Below, piece after piece: positions 36,028 through 45,746 of a stretch of 64,000 bases of DNA. The position numbers and the translations under genes were made by a program. Under the pieces are notes generated by a model. The model was not told the DNA's origin, did no database searches, and worked only from the letters and a program-made list of their open reading frames with translations. Source of the DNA: Bacteroides faecis MAJ27 (GTDB lineage: Bacteria; Bacteroidota; Bacteroidia; Bacteroidales; Bacteroidaceae); the NCBI RefSeq assembly GCF_900106755.1, contig NZ_FNNN01000004.1, positions 186,001-250,000 on the forward strand, written 5' to 3'. The number at the start of each line of letters is the position of its first letter. Positions within the stretch are counted from its first letter, which is position 1.

Positions 36028-38946
36028 TTATTGAGCGTCTTTTGCCAATTTAACAGGGATATTACATGTTACGACTGACAAGTCTTTGAATGTAACCTTC
36101 GCTGTCACAGTAAGATTGTAGTCTTTCACCAAAGTAGAACCTTGATTTTTCCAAGTTACAACACCTGTTACATCATTTACTTCCAGTTTAGAATCCTTAG
36201 ACATATTAGAAGTCAGTTCAGTCCAAGCAGCATTCTCTACGAAAGCATATTCTACGCTGACAATATCATTAGTCAACTTATAAGTATCTGTAGCCTTAGA
36301 GCTTAATACCAAAGTTTTTGACGTATTGTTGTAAGAATAGATATTGCTACCTTCATTGTCTTTAACAACAACCTGCGGCATCGTTGCACCTGTGTTCTCA
36401 CCAATACCATTACCATAAATACTTATGCCATTAGTAGTACCGGCAACAAACGGATTAACGAATACAATGTTATAGTTGAAGTTACATGTTTCATCGTTCA
36501 CCAAAGTAACCTTGTAAGTCATGTTCTTAACATCGTCACGCTTAGTCATCGCTTCAGTCAACTTCACAGTTTCATCCGTATTGAATGAAGTCAAAGGATC
36601 AGGAGTAACTCCAGTAATACCACTAGCCCACTGGAACTGGAGAGCGTTCACATTATTCACCTTATTATAATATTCGAAGATATTCTCTCCTTCCATATTA
36701 GCGAAGTGCTCGCTTACTACAGAAGACATTTCCCAGTGACCGGAAGTATTCTGTCCCTTTATCACGATACAGTCATTATAAGTTTTGCCATCAGCAAGAG
36801 ACTTATAAGTTTCGTTGTAATACAGAGGATTATAAACATAAGGAACACATTCTTCCTTCACATAGAATATTTGCTCAAGTTTAATATCGCCATGTGAATT
36901 ATCATTAGAAGGAATGATAATCTTCACTGAATACTTAGCACCCTTACCGTCAATATCCTTATAAGTGTTCTGAGTCTTAATCAGGTTGTTGATACCAACT
37001 TTAATAGCTGAAGTCTTAGTAGCATCATCATTCAACTTAATGTTAAGCAGAAGACCCTTATTAGAGATTACAACATCAGTTTGCTGAGAAACTTCTTCAC
37101 TGATGATTGTTTCTTCCTGACCACTCTTATTTGTTACAGTAACCAATACATTATATTTATGATCCTGACCACCATAATAATTCCAGAATGTAGTAGAAGT
37201 CAACTTAGCAGTACCATAAATCTTATTGTTGATAGCCTGATAATCCATGTTCACATTATCAAGAGGATAAGCATTGGTAAATGCATTATCATCGCTTTCT
37301 AACTTATGATAATCAGCAGCCTTAGGATCAGACATATTGATAGTACCATAATCAGGTTTAGTACCCGGAGTAGGATCTTCTTCTGTAATAGACAGTTTAA
37401 TGTAAGAAGAAGCAACCAGTTTCTTCGCACCATTATTGCTAGTCAGGAAAGCATCTACTCTCACTACCGGAGTACGTCCGATAGCCGGAGTTCCGTTAAC
37501 GACTTCCGGATTAACTTTGATCACACCATTAGCAAGAGTGTTTTCTCCCTCTTTTGTAATAAACCACTGTTGATTAGTCTTTTCATCATCATTAGCCAGA
37601 TATTTTTCAGGTATAGAGAATTCATAGCTCATACCTTTGAAACCCAATTCAGCCAACCAGTCAGTCTTGATATCAGAATACAATCCTACGTAATCTTTAA
37701 GATTAATAGTGCCTGTATACTTAAATGCGGCATTTGCCTCAGCATCCAGTGCAACAAACTGTTTGATGAAAGCGTCTGATTCACCTTTAGCAATAGATTG
37801 TGTACGTTTGTAGAATGTTACAGCAGCCTCACCCTGCACCGTTTTTACACTATCGGCAAGTACGAGGTCTATTTCTTCAGAAGTCACATGAACATAATCA
37901 GAAGTCAAAGGTGTCTGACCATACCATGCCTGCAAAGCAGCGATGTTATATTCTTGATTTTCAACCAATGCATTCGGATTGACAGTAGCATCGATGACAG
38001 CAACACCATCACTTACAGTTTTATTGTCTACGTTCAAAAGAACAGTTCTGTCACCGGCAGCACGAGTCGTAATTTTACGGTCAATGAAACCATATACAGT
38101 TTTTGCATCTACATTTGCATCTTCCGGATTCAAACGATAGTTCATTGCAACAACGTTAGATTTTCCCCAGTCAGACTGTTCTTTGAAAGCGTTGTTAGCA
38201 GTATTATACTTAGTTTCATCCAAATAGTTCTTAATATGATAGAAAGGATTACTAGTAGTAGCATATGGAACATCCTGGCTTACAACATCAGGTATAAATG
38301 CTATAGAAGACAAAGCGATACCAGAAACCAAGTCAACAGAGATAGACTGACCATCTTTTCCCTGAACACCGGTAAGAGTTAACACATTACCATTAAGTAC
38401 TGCGCTAATACCTCCTTCAGAGGCAACTTTCCAATTGATGTCTGTTGATTCAACAAATTTGTTATCTTTCCATATATCAAAGCATCCGGTTTCCTGATTA
38501 GGTACATAGTACAGCCCATTTTCACCCGGCTTGCCATCTTCACCCGGTTTGCCATCAGCTCCCGGCTTACCATCAGCACCTGCTTGTCCATCTACACCGA
38601 CAGCTTTGTATTGAGTCTTCACGCCATCTTTATACCAATAGCCACCACTTTCGCCGATTGTCCAGACAGCAGCATCTTTACCAGCAGCACCGTCCTTACC
38701 GTTTGTCAACTCATAGCTTTTACCATCGCTGAGCGTTACAGTAATTCCATTTTCTCCCTTAGTAACGTTCGTGATGACAGCTCCACCATTTACTTTAGCC
38801 TGCAATTCATCCAGTGACACTTTTACAGCATCAATCTGTTGTTGCAGATTGTCAATGTCATCATCGTAGTCTTTACAGCCTACATAGGTGACAGTAGAAA
38901 GTGCCAACGCCCCGAAGAACATCACTCTTACAAATTTTCTTTTCAT
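36028..38946 (-). CDS. Large surface lipoprotein with collagen-like repeats (S-layer-like family)
   Basis: 972 residues. Lipoprotein signal MKRKFVRVMFFGALALSTVTYVGC (lipidation at Cys24), then KDYDDDIDNL: the acidic residues after the Cys are the usual Bacteroides surface-export signal. A short coiled coil (about 30-55, DNLQQQIDAVKVSLDELQAKV) precedes Gly-rich repeats (GKDGAAGKDA; about 115-145 GADGKPG-type triplets) in the PL29/DUF4988-like N-terminal region. The remaining 800 residues are Ig-like and beta-rich. B. thetaiotaomicron has a family of phase-variable, surface-layer-like lipoproteins with this build. Expression here should depend on the invertible segment just upstream. Confidence 0.82.
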   Translation of the reverse strand: MKRKFVRVMFFGALALSTVTYVGCKDYDDDIDNLQQQIDAVKVSLDELQAKVNGGAVITNVTKGENGITVTLSDGKSYELTNGKDGAAGKDAAVWTIGESGGYWYKDGVKTQYKAVGVDGQAGADGKPGADGKPGEDGKPGENGLYYVPNQETGCFDIWKDNKFVESTDINWKVASEGGISAVLNGNVLTLTGVQGKDGQSISVDLVSGIALSSIAFIPDVVSQDVPYATTSNPFYHIKNYLDETKYNTANNAFKEQSDWGKSNVVAMNYRLNPEDANVDAKTVYGFIDRKITTRAAGDRTVLLNVDNKTVSDGVAVIDATVNPNALVENQEYNIAALQAWYGQTPLTSDYVHVTSEEIDLVLADSVKTVQGEAAVTFYKRTQSIAKGESDAFIKQFVALDAEANAAFKYTGTINLKDYVGLYSDIKTDWLAELGFKGMSYEFSIPEKYLANDDEKTNQQWFITKEGENTLANGVIKVNPEVVNGTPAIGRTPVVRVDAFLTSNNGAKKLVASSYIKLSITEEDPTPGTKPDYGTINMSDPKAADYHKLESDDNAFTNAYPLDNVNMDYQAINNKIYGTAKLTSTTFWNYYGGQDHKYNVLVTVTNKSGQEETIISEEVSQQTDVVISNKGLLLNIKLNDDATKTSAIKVGINNLIKTQNTYKDIDGKGAKYSVKIIIPSNDNSHGDIKLEQIFYVKEECVPYVYNPLYYNETYKSLADGKTYNDCIVIKGQNTSGHWEMSSVVSEHFANMEGENIFEYYNKVNNVNALQFQWASGITGVTPDPLTSFNTDETVKLTEAMTKRDDVKNMTYKVTLVNDETCNFNYNIVFVNPFVAGTTNGISIYGNGIGENTGATMPQVVVKDNEGSNIYSYNNTSKTLVLSSKATDTYKLTNDIVSVEYAFVENAAWTELTSNMSKDSKLEVNDVTGVVTWKNQGSTLVKDYNLTVTAKVTFKDLSVVTCNIPVKLAKDAQ

Positions 38947-39008
38947 AACTACTTAAAAATTACATTAATAATATATTATTAAACACTAAGTTTCAATAAT
39001 AAACGCCC

Positions 39009-39027
39009 GTTACTTTATAGGTAACAG
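39009..39027 (+). repeat. Left inverted repeat of the invertible segment
   Basis: GTTACTTTATAGGTAACAG, perfect inverse of 39291-39309. Its core GTTAC-N7-GTAAC is itself a palindrome with a 7-base centre, the usual layout of a tyrosine-recombinase crossover site. Confidence 0.9.
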
Positions 39028-39290
39028 GAAAACCTTTGTCCAGGCTTTTAGAGGGCCTTCTATACGAAAAACTAAATGATTTGGCTACGAAACATATTTA
39101 CCCCTGCTTCTGAAATGCGGCAGAGGGGAGGGAAATCTTTTATTCTGATGAAAGGATTACAAAAGTCCAATACTAAGAAATCCGCTGTTTTATCGTGTAA
39201 TTTCTCTTTTTTTAGTAGTTTACTAGAAATAATATCTTTTTTGTTTGCATGTTTTCCAAAATATATCCATCTTTGCAACGCTATTCGGCT
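39028..39290. other. Invertible 263-bp promoter segment (DNA phase switch)
   Basis: Lies between perfect 19-bp inverted repeats, with the lipoprotein gene (minus strand) to the left and a tyrosine recombinase to the right. The best Bacteroides promoter inside points to the right (plus strand), away from the lipoprotein. No minus-strand TAnnTTTG was seen in the segment or the 62 bases between it and the lipoprotein. Inversion would place the promoter about 80 bases upstream of the lipoprotein, reading into it. This sequence therefore shows the OFF orientation. Confidence 0.85.
39244..39275 (+). promoter_or_regulatory. Promoter carried by the invertible segment
   Basis: TTTG (39244-39247), a 20-base spacer and CATCTTTG (39268-39275; one mismatch to TAnnTTTG). 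The spacing is ideal. In this orientation transcription would start near 39282 and run across the right repeat into the 3' end of the recombinase, antisense to it. Confidence 0.65.
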
Positions 39291-39309
39291 CTGTTACCTA
39301 TAAAGTAAC
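39291..39309 (-). repeat. Right inverted repeat of the invertible segment
   Basis: CTGTTACCTATAAAGTAAC, exact inverse of 39009-39027. It ends 10 bases before the stop codon of the recombinase. Confidence 0.9.
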
Positions 39310-39319
39310 ATCCTTATTT

Positions 39320-40258
39320 TCAGACGATTGCCCATCCAGTTGATCGCCGAACAAAATCCACGATCTTTTTATTAGCCTCATCAATTTTCTTATTATGAAA
39401 AGGCTTCAGATAGGTTTCTGTCACAGTGATAGATGAATGTCCCATTGCTTCGGAAATAATTCCCGGATGGATTTCACAATGATACGCAGTCGTAGCCCAC
39501 GTATGGCGAGCCGTGTATGAGCTCAATTTTCCTTCCATCCCCATCAATTTCCCCAATAGCATCAGTTTTTGGTTGAAGCTACGCAAAGCCAGTTGGTATT
39601 CACGGTAAGCCTCTTCTGTTCCTTCATCACTACTCAGAATTGGAAATAAATAAGGAGAACTCTCATTACGATCCATATATCGTCGCAACAACACCATTGC
39701 TTCCGGTGCAAGAGTGACAGACAACGAACGTCCCGTTTTGCGGCGACGATAAGTGATTACATTGTCTCGCAAATCACTTTTCCGCAGATAAGCCAGATCT
39801 ACAAAAGGCAGACCACGAAGCAGGAACATCAGAATAAACAAATTCTGCGCATGCCTTAAATCCGGGGTCACTTCTGGCAATTCCGGCAGACGTCCGAAAA
39901 CCTTGCGCATTTCTTCATCCTCCAACGCTCGCTTTCTATCAGCACGTGTACCTGTATAAACAGAACGAAACAAATGAGGGATATACTCCGCTTTCCGAAG
40001 ATCCACGGCTCGATTGTAAACTGCACGAAAAACCCGAAGATAGGTGGAAACAGTATTCCAACTACACCCCCGACTCCGAAGATTTACTTCAAAGGCTTTC
40101 AACCATTCGGGAGTCACCCGACGAAAATCAAGATGTTTACTTCCATGAAAGGTGATCACGGTATTCAACGTACTTCGATATACATGGGCAGTCCCAAAAT
40201 TTCCCTCTGCCCGTAGCTCATCGGCTACTTTTCTAAAAAATAAAATTAAATTCCCCAT
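39320..40258 (-). CDS. Tyrosine site-specific recombinase (promoter invertase)
   Basis: 312 residues from ATG 40258 (MGNLILFFRKVADELR); the longer frame overlaps the promoter. An N-terminal SAM-like core-binding domain (about 1-115) precedes the catalytic domain with Arg in LFILMFLLRGLPFVDLAYL, Lys in RRRKTGRSLSV, the second box SSYTARHTWAT (Tyr in place of the first His, as in many Bacteroides enzymes), His in EAMGHSS and the nucleophile Tyr in TETYLKPF. No phage or conjugation genes are nearby. The position next to the inverted repeats makes it the probable invertase of the promoter segment. Confidence 0.9.
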   Translation of the reverse strand: MGNLILFFRKVADELRAEGNFGTAHVYRSTLNTVITFHGSKHLDFRRVTPEWLKAFEVNLRSRGCSWNTVSTYLRVFRAVYNRAVDLRKAEYIPHLFRSVYTGTRADRKRALEDEEMRKVFGRLPELPEVTPDLRHAQNLFILMFLLRGLPFVDLAYLRKSDLRDNVITYRRRKTGRSLSVTLAPEAMVLLRRYMDRNESSPYLFPILSSDEGTEEAYREYQLALRSFNQKLMLLGKLMGMEGKLSSYTARHTWATTAYHCEIHPGIISEAMGHSSITVTETYLKPFHNKKIDEANKKIVDFVRRSTGWAIV

Positions 40259-40284
40259 CGTATTAAAACTGTTAATTACAAAAC

Positions 40285-40292
40285 CAAAAATA
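40285..40292 (-). promoter_or_regulatory. -7 box of the recombinase gene
   Basis: TATTTTTG on the minus strand (TAnnTTTG), 26 bases before the ATG. At 40302-40316 CCTATAAACAGTAAC resembles half of the invertible-segment repeat and overlaps the expected upstream promoter region. Confidence 0.45.
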
Positions 40293-40361
40293 CACACTTT
40301 TCCTATAAACAGTAACAGTGAGTCCAGAATTAACAAAATCGGGGAACAAAGAGTTTAACGC

Positions 40362-40394
40362 AAAAAAGAACCGCCCCCTGTAGGGAAGCGGTTC
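40362..40394 (-). terminator. Terminator of groES-groEL
   Basis: GAACCGC (40368-40374) pairs with GCGGTTC (40388-40394). On the minus strand a run of T's follows (A's at 40362-40367 on plus). Confidence 0.8.
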
Positions 40395-40425
40395 CAAACT
40401 ATTTTTTAATCTAAGAAAGACGAGA

Positions 40426-42078
<1,653 letters not shown>

Positions 42079-42114
42079 TTAATGATTTACAATTTTCTAT
42101 TTAAGATCCCGAAA

Positions 42115-42387
42115 TTAACCCAAGATAGCGAGAACGTCGCTCTGACGCATGATAAGGTATTTAGTACCTTCGACTTCAAGTTCTGTTCCGGCGTATTTGC
42201 CATAAAGAACTGTATCGCCTACTTTCAATACCATTTCTTCGTCTTTCGTACCGTGACCTACTGCCACAACTTCACCCTTCAAAGGTTTTTCTTTTGCTGT
42301 ATCAGGAATAATGATACCACCAATTGTTTTTTCTTCTGCAGGTGCAGGGAGAATAAGCACTCTGTCTGCTAACGGTTTAATGTTCAT
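42115..42387 (-). CDS. groES: Co-chaperonin GroES
   Basis: 90 residues, [44 protein letters not shown], with the mobile loop ([14 protein letters not shown]) and the conserved [23 protein letters not shown] end. It caps GroEL. It is the first gene of the groESL operon; no CIRCE-type operator was found in the 250 bases upstream. Confidence 0.99.
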   Translation of the reverse strand: MNIKPLADRVLILPAPAEEKTIGGIIIPDTAKEKPLKGEVVAVGHGTKDEEMVLKVGDTVLYGKYAGTELEVEGTKYLIMRQSDVLAILG

Positions 42388-42646
42388 AGTTCTTTTTTGA
42401 TTTTATTTGTTATACATTATATTCATGTTTTGTCCTCTTTTGAAGAGGACGCTAAACTCATTGCGAAAAGCGTGCCAAAGCAAAAGAATGATTGTTTGGC
42501 AGAGTTTGACTGACAAAATGACTGACAACCTGCTCCTATTGGCAAAAAAGCATATTTGTTCCTTACTTTTTAAACAAAAGAAGAGGATTATTCCTTTTAA
42601 TAGTGTATATTCGTAAACGAACCTCAAAATGCATTGTATTAATAAT

Positions 42647-43675
42647 ATGAATAAAATAGGATTCGGTATATCCGTCACGCTCTGTATCCTGTGTTCCTGC
42701 ACATCGCGTACAGGAGACATGCCTTCTACCGAAACACTGCAAACAGACTCCCTCATGCAAGATACGATTGCGGAGACGGTAGCCGAACCTGTAGTTAAAA
42801 CAATTACTCCGGAACAAATCCATATCACCAAAGAACTGCTATATGACAAATATACGCTGGAGGACACCTATCCTTATAAGGATACTACCCGCAGTTTTCA
42901 GTGGGATAAGATAAAGGAACAGCTTGCTTTGCTCGAAAATATACAGCAGCAGCCTTCTCAATGGGCGATACTGCAGAACTACAAAAACAGAAACGGCGAA
43001 GCGCCTCTGGTGAGAACATTCAAAAGAAATGCTTACGGACGTGTAGCAGATACTCTCGGCGTAGAACGTTACCAGTCCGTTCCGCTTTATCTGCTGACAG
43101 ATACCTTAGTACCCGAACGTTACGGTCAAGACGGGGAACTGACACGATTCCTCGAAGACAGGGAGAAATTCGTGAAAGCAGAACCTATATTTACCGGAGG
43201 AGAATGGATGATTCCTAAAAAGTATGTCAAGGTAATCGGTGACACGGTTGTTTTCAACAAAGCGATCTTTGTAGACCGCCACAATCAGAACATCGCCACG
43301 CTAGAACGAACGGGCGAAGGCGAATGGGTAGTACGCAGCATGAATCCTTCCACGACCGGACTTCACCGTCCGCCATATGCGCAGGAGACACCTTTGGGGA
43401 TGTTCGTACTGCAAGAGAAAAAAGTAAAGATGGTCTTTCTGAAAGATGGTTCCAAAGAGACAGGCGGCTACGCTCCTTATGCCAGCCGTTTCACGGATGG
43501 AGCATACATTCATGGAGTACCTGTCAACGAGCCACGAAAGACGCAAATAGAATATAGCTGGTCATTGGGAACAACTCCCCGATCGCATATGTGTGTACGG
43601 AATGCGACCTCCCACGCTAAGTTTATTTTTGACTGGGCACCTGTTAACGAGACGATTATTTTTGTTTTGGAATAA
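42647..43675 (+). CDS. L,D-transpeptidase-like lipoprotein with an SHMCVR active site
   Basis: 342 residues from ATG 42647 (MNKIGFGISVTLCILCSC); an in-frame ATG at 42629 is possible but gives a worse signal. A lipobox ends at the Cys near residue 18. The C-terminal YkuD-type domain has the conserved His in YIHGVPVN and the catalytic Cys in RSHMCVRNA. The usual box is SHGC, so the Gly before the Cys is Met here. These enzymes make 3-3 peptidoglycan cross-links or anchor proteins. The next gene is another enzyme of this type, which suggests shared work on the cell wall. Confidence 0.85.
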   Translation: MNKIGFGISVTLCILCSCTSRTGDMPSTETLQTDSLMQDTIAETVAEPVVKTITPEQIHITKELLYDKYTLEDTYPYKDTTRSFQWDKIKEQLALLENIQQQPSQWAILQNYKNRNGEAPLVRTFKRNAYGRVADTLGVERYQSVPLYLLTDTLVPERYGQDGELTRFLEDREKFVKAEPIFTGGEWMIPKKYVKVIGDTVVFNKAIFVDRHNQNIATLERTGEGEWVVRSMNPSTTGLHRPPYAQETPLGMFVLQEKKVKMVFLKDGSKETGGYAPYASRFTDGAYIHGVPVNEPRKTQIEYSWSLGTTPRSHMCVRNATSHAKFIFDWAPVNETIIFVLE

Positions 43676-43692
43676 AATAGTTTTTATATTTG
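43661..43692 (+). promoter_or_regulatory. Promoter of the second transpeptidase gene
   Basis: TTTG (43661-43664), a 20-base spacer and TATATTTG (43685-43692): a perfect Bacteroides promoter whose upstream part lies in the last codons of the previous gene. Confidence 0.7.
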
Positions 43693-43720
43693 CCACGTTT
43701 TTATTCCTAGCTTACACACT

Positions 43721-44416
43721 ATGTTTCAGAAAGTTATCTTTTGTTTGTTATTTCTTTTCATTCCTCTGAACCGTGCTGCTGTCAATACGGTTGCCAACTC
43801 TCCTTTTACCTCTTCGGAACCGGTTTCGGAGCTAGCCGCCGGTGAGCTGCTTTTCGAAGAAATGGAATTAGGAGGAACTGTCAATTTCATTGCTTTCCGG
43901 CAGGCTGTAGCAGGTTATAATCGAATCAAAGAAAAAAGCAAACCGATTCTGACACTGATAGACTTCTCCAAACCTTCTACCGAGAAACGCTTCTTTGTGT
44001 TTGACATGGAAAAGAAGAAATTACTGTATTCATCAGTCGTTGCACACGGCAGAAATAGCGGAGAAAATTACGCCACATCATTTTCCAACCAATATGGTTC
44101 ATATAAAAGTTCGCTAGGCTTTTATCTTACCGAAAATACTTACCAAGGAGGAAACGGATATTCCCTTATTCTCAACGGACTGGAAAAAGGAATCAACGAT
44201 AAAGCAAAAGCACGGTCTATCGTAGTGCACGGAGCTCCATACGCCAATCCGTCAGTAGCTGCTTCGGGGCGATTAGGCAGAAGCCTCGGATGCCCCGCCC
44301 TTCCGACTAAACTCGCCCGCCCCATTATCAATACGATCAAAGACGGCAGTGTCATGTTTATCTATGCCAATAATCCGCATTATCTGGCACAAAGTAATAT
44401 TCTACATAAGAATTAA
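43721..44416 (+). CDS. Murein L,D-transpeptidase family protein (YkuD_2 type)
   Basis: 231 residues. Signal peptide MFQKVIFCLLFLFIPLNRAA. The catalytic domain has IDFSKPSTEKRFFVFDMEKKKLLYSSVVAHGRNSG, the His in SIVVHGAPYANP and the Cys in GRLGRSLGCPALP, the pattern of the YkuD_2 family (Pfam PF13645). It has its own promoter 30 bases upstream. Probably acts in the periplasm on peptidoglycan. Confidence 0.9.
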   Translation: MFQKVIFCLLFLFIPLNRAAVNTVANSPFTSSEPVSELAAGELLFEEMELGGTVNFIAFRQAVAGYNRIKEKSKPILTLIDFSKPSTEKRFFVFDMEKKKLLYSSVVAHGRNSGENYATSFSNQYGSYKSSLGFYLTENTYQGGNGYSLILNGLEKGINDKAKARSIVVHGAPYANPSVAASGRLGRSLGCPALPTKLARPIINTIKDGSVMFIYANNPHYLAQSNILHKN

Positions 44417-44551
44417 TCAATCTTTTCATCTTTCACATTCATCAGATTATAGTATACTAATAGACTGGCTGTAATTCATTAATAGACAAATTCCGTTGCA
44501 TCAGGAGCAAACTTCATTTGTTCTAATGATAAACTTATCTTTTATCTAAAG

Positions 44552-44647
44552 CAAACTCAAAACGCAAGCTTTGTTTTTATAAATGCAAGCTTCATTTCTA
44601 TAAACGCAAGTTTCGTTTATAAAAACAAAGCTTGCGTTTTGAGTTTG
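44552..44647. repeat. 32-bp perfect inverted repeat with tandem 21-bp units (element 3)
   Basis: Arms at 44552-44583 and 44616-44647 are exact inverse copies of 32 bases around a 32-base spacer. Three tandem 21-base units (44563-44583, 44584-44604, 44605-44625; pattern (C/T)GCAAG(C/T)TT..TTT..ATAAA) run across the left arm and spacer. Weaker inverted matches extend further out (GCAAACTTC near 44507 with GAAGTTTGC near 44662). It lies between two convergent genes. Confidence 0.9.
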
Positions 44648-44780
44648 GATCTAATACAAAGGAAGTTTGCCATTAGAGGAAAAGAAGTTAATCTCTAATG
44701 AAACAGAACTTATCTATTAATAGATGACGGAAAGAGTAATAGGTTATTAGATAAGGAAACAGAGACCAAGATGAAAAAAG

Positions 44781-44872
44781 GGTGAAAGATGAAAGATAGG
44801 TGAAAGATCTTTCACCATCACAGACCCTTGATCAATAAAGAGATTCCGCAGTATCGGTGAAAGATGAAAGAT
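44781..44872. repeat. Palindrome with flanking direct repeats beside element 3
   Basis: GGTGAAAGATCTTTCACC (44799-44816) is an 18-bp perfect palindrome. GGTGAAAGATGAAAGAT occurs at 44781-44797 and again at 44856-44872. The rest of the 487-base gap 44417-44903 holds only these repeats; no ORF is supported. Confidence 0.8.
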
Positions 44873-44903
44873 CTTTTTGAAGTTTTTATTCAGGAGAGAA
44901 ATG

Positions 44904-45455
44904 TTATTTCAAAGCAGCCATATACTTCCAAAGCGGAGCTACATTCAATGCCTGCATTATCTGATTGTTGTCCAGCAGGCTTCTAACTTCTTCCAGAGTC
45001 AGCAGATGAACAGATAAATCTTCTGTTGCTTCCAGATGCTGATGGTCTATCAATTCTACATCAGTGGCAAGAAAGCAATAGGTCAGATTGGTATGAGTAC
45101 TTGGATTGGCAGAGATCACCATATATTCCTGCCAGTTTCCCTTGCCGTATCCGGTTTCTTCCCACAATTCACGTTGGGCGGATATCAGAGGGGAAGCATC
45201 CTCCTTTTCACAAACGCCTGCACAAAGTTCATAACAGGTCTTTTCTACTCCCGGACGATATTGGCGCACAAACACGAACTTGCCTTCTTTCGTAATGGCA
45301 ATCGTATTCACCCAGTCGGGATACTCCAGTATATAATACTCAGGGATATGATTCCCATTGGGAAGCAACATATCTTCGCAACGTACAGTCAACCAAGGAC
45401 GGCGAAACAGGTATTTACTGCTCACCGTTTTCCATGCTTTCTCTTTTTCATCCAT
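44904..45455 (-). CDS. NUDIX hydrolase, ADP-ribose pyrophosphatase-like
   Basis: 183 residues from ATG 45455 (MDEKEKAWKTVSSKYLFRRPWLTVRCEDM); a longer frame to 45584 would add a hydrophobic segment unlike the family. The substrate strand TIAITKEGKFVFVRQYRPGVEKTCYELCAG and the Nudix helix ending AQRELWEETGYG match ADP-ribose pyrophosphatases. The box is not canonical: the spacing from the first Gly to the REL is one residue longer and an Asp replaces the first Glu. It would hydrolyse a nucleoside-diphosphate-sugar or ADP-ribose in the cytoplasm. Confidence 0.88.
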   Translation of the reverse strand: MDEKEKAWKTVSSKYLFRRPWLTVRCEDMLLPNGNHIPEYYILEYPDWVNTIAITKEGKFVFVRQYRPGVEKTCYELCAGVCEKEDASPLISAQRELWEETGYGKGNWQEYMVISANPSTHTNLTYCFLATDVELIDHQHLEATEDLSVHLLTLEEVRSLLDNNQIMQALNVAPLWKYMAALK

Positions 45456-45675
45456 AATGATTCCATTTGTCTTTGACAAAAGTAATGTTTTTCTTCGGAT
45501 TCCCCAAAATGAGTTTATAGTAGGAAGTCTCATCAAACAGTCAATAACAAGCAGCATAATAACCAAGAAAAAAAGATTCACCAAATAAACTTTAATTTTT
45601 AGCGTTTAGTCACATCATTCCACATAATAGGCTCATATAGCGAATTATACATTTTTTGATGTTATTTTTAAAGTA

Positions 45676-45683
45676 TACATTTG
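45676..45683 (+). promoter_or_regulatory. -7 box of the AT-rich lipoprotein gene
   Basis: TACATTTG (TAnnTTTG), 63 bases before the ATG at 45747. The 291-base gap 45456-45746 holds nothing else that I can support. Confidence 0.45.
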
Positions 45684-45746
45684 CGGCTGATAAATAACAC
45701 ACAACTTAATAACAAAACATTATCAAATTATAAAAGCGATACTATT

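Noticed and set aside
38947..39008. Fixed promoter for the lipoprotein outside the invertible segment
   Set aside because: No TAnnTTTG is present on the minus strand in these 62 bases.
39320..40258. Prophage or integrative-element integrase
   Set aside because: No phage, conjugation or cargo genes, no tRNA attachment site; the inverted repeats beside it fit a promoter invertase.
42629..42646. ATG 42629 as start of the first L,D-transpeptidase
   Set aside because: It adds MHCINN before a signal peptide that is better formed from ATG 42647. It remains possible.
42388..42646. CIRCE/HrcA operator upstream of groES
   Set aside because: No matching 9-bp inverted repeat was found in the 259-base gap. 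It holds only weak promoter-like boxes.
44563..44625. Possible CRISPR array (three 21-base tandem units)
   Set aside because: There are only three units with no spacers, and no cas genes in the window.
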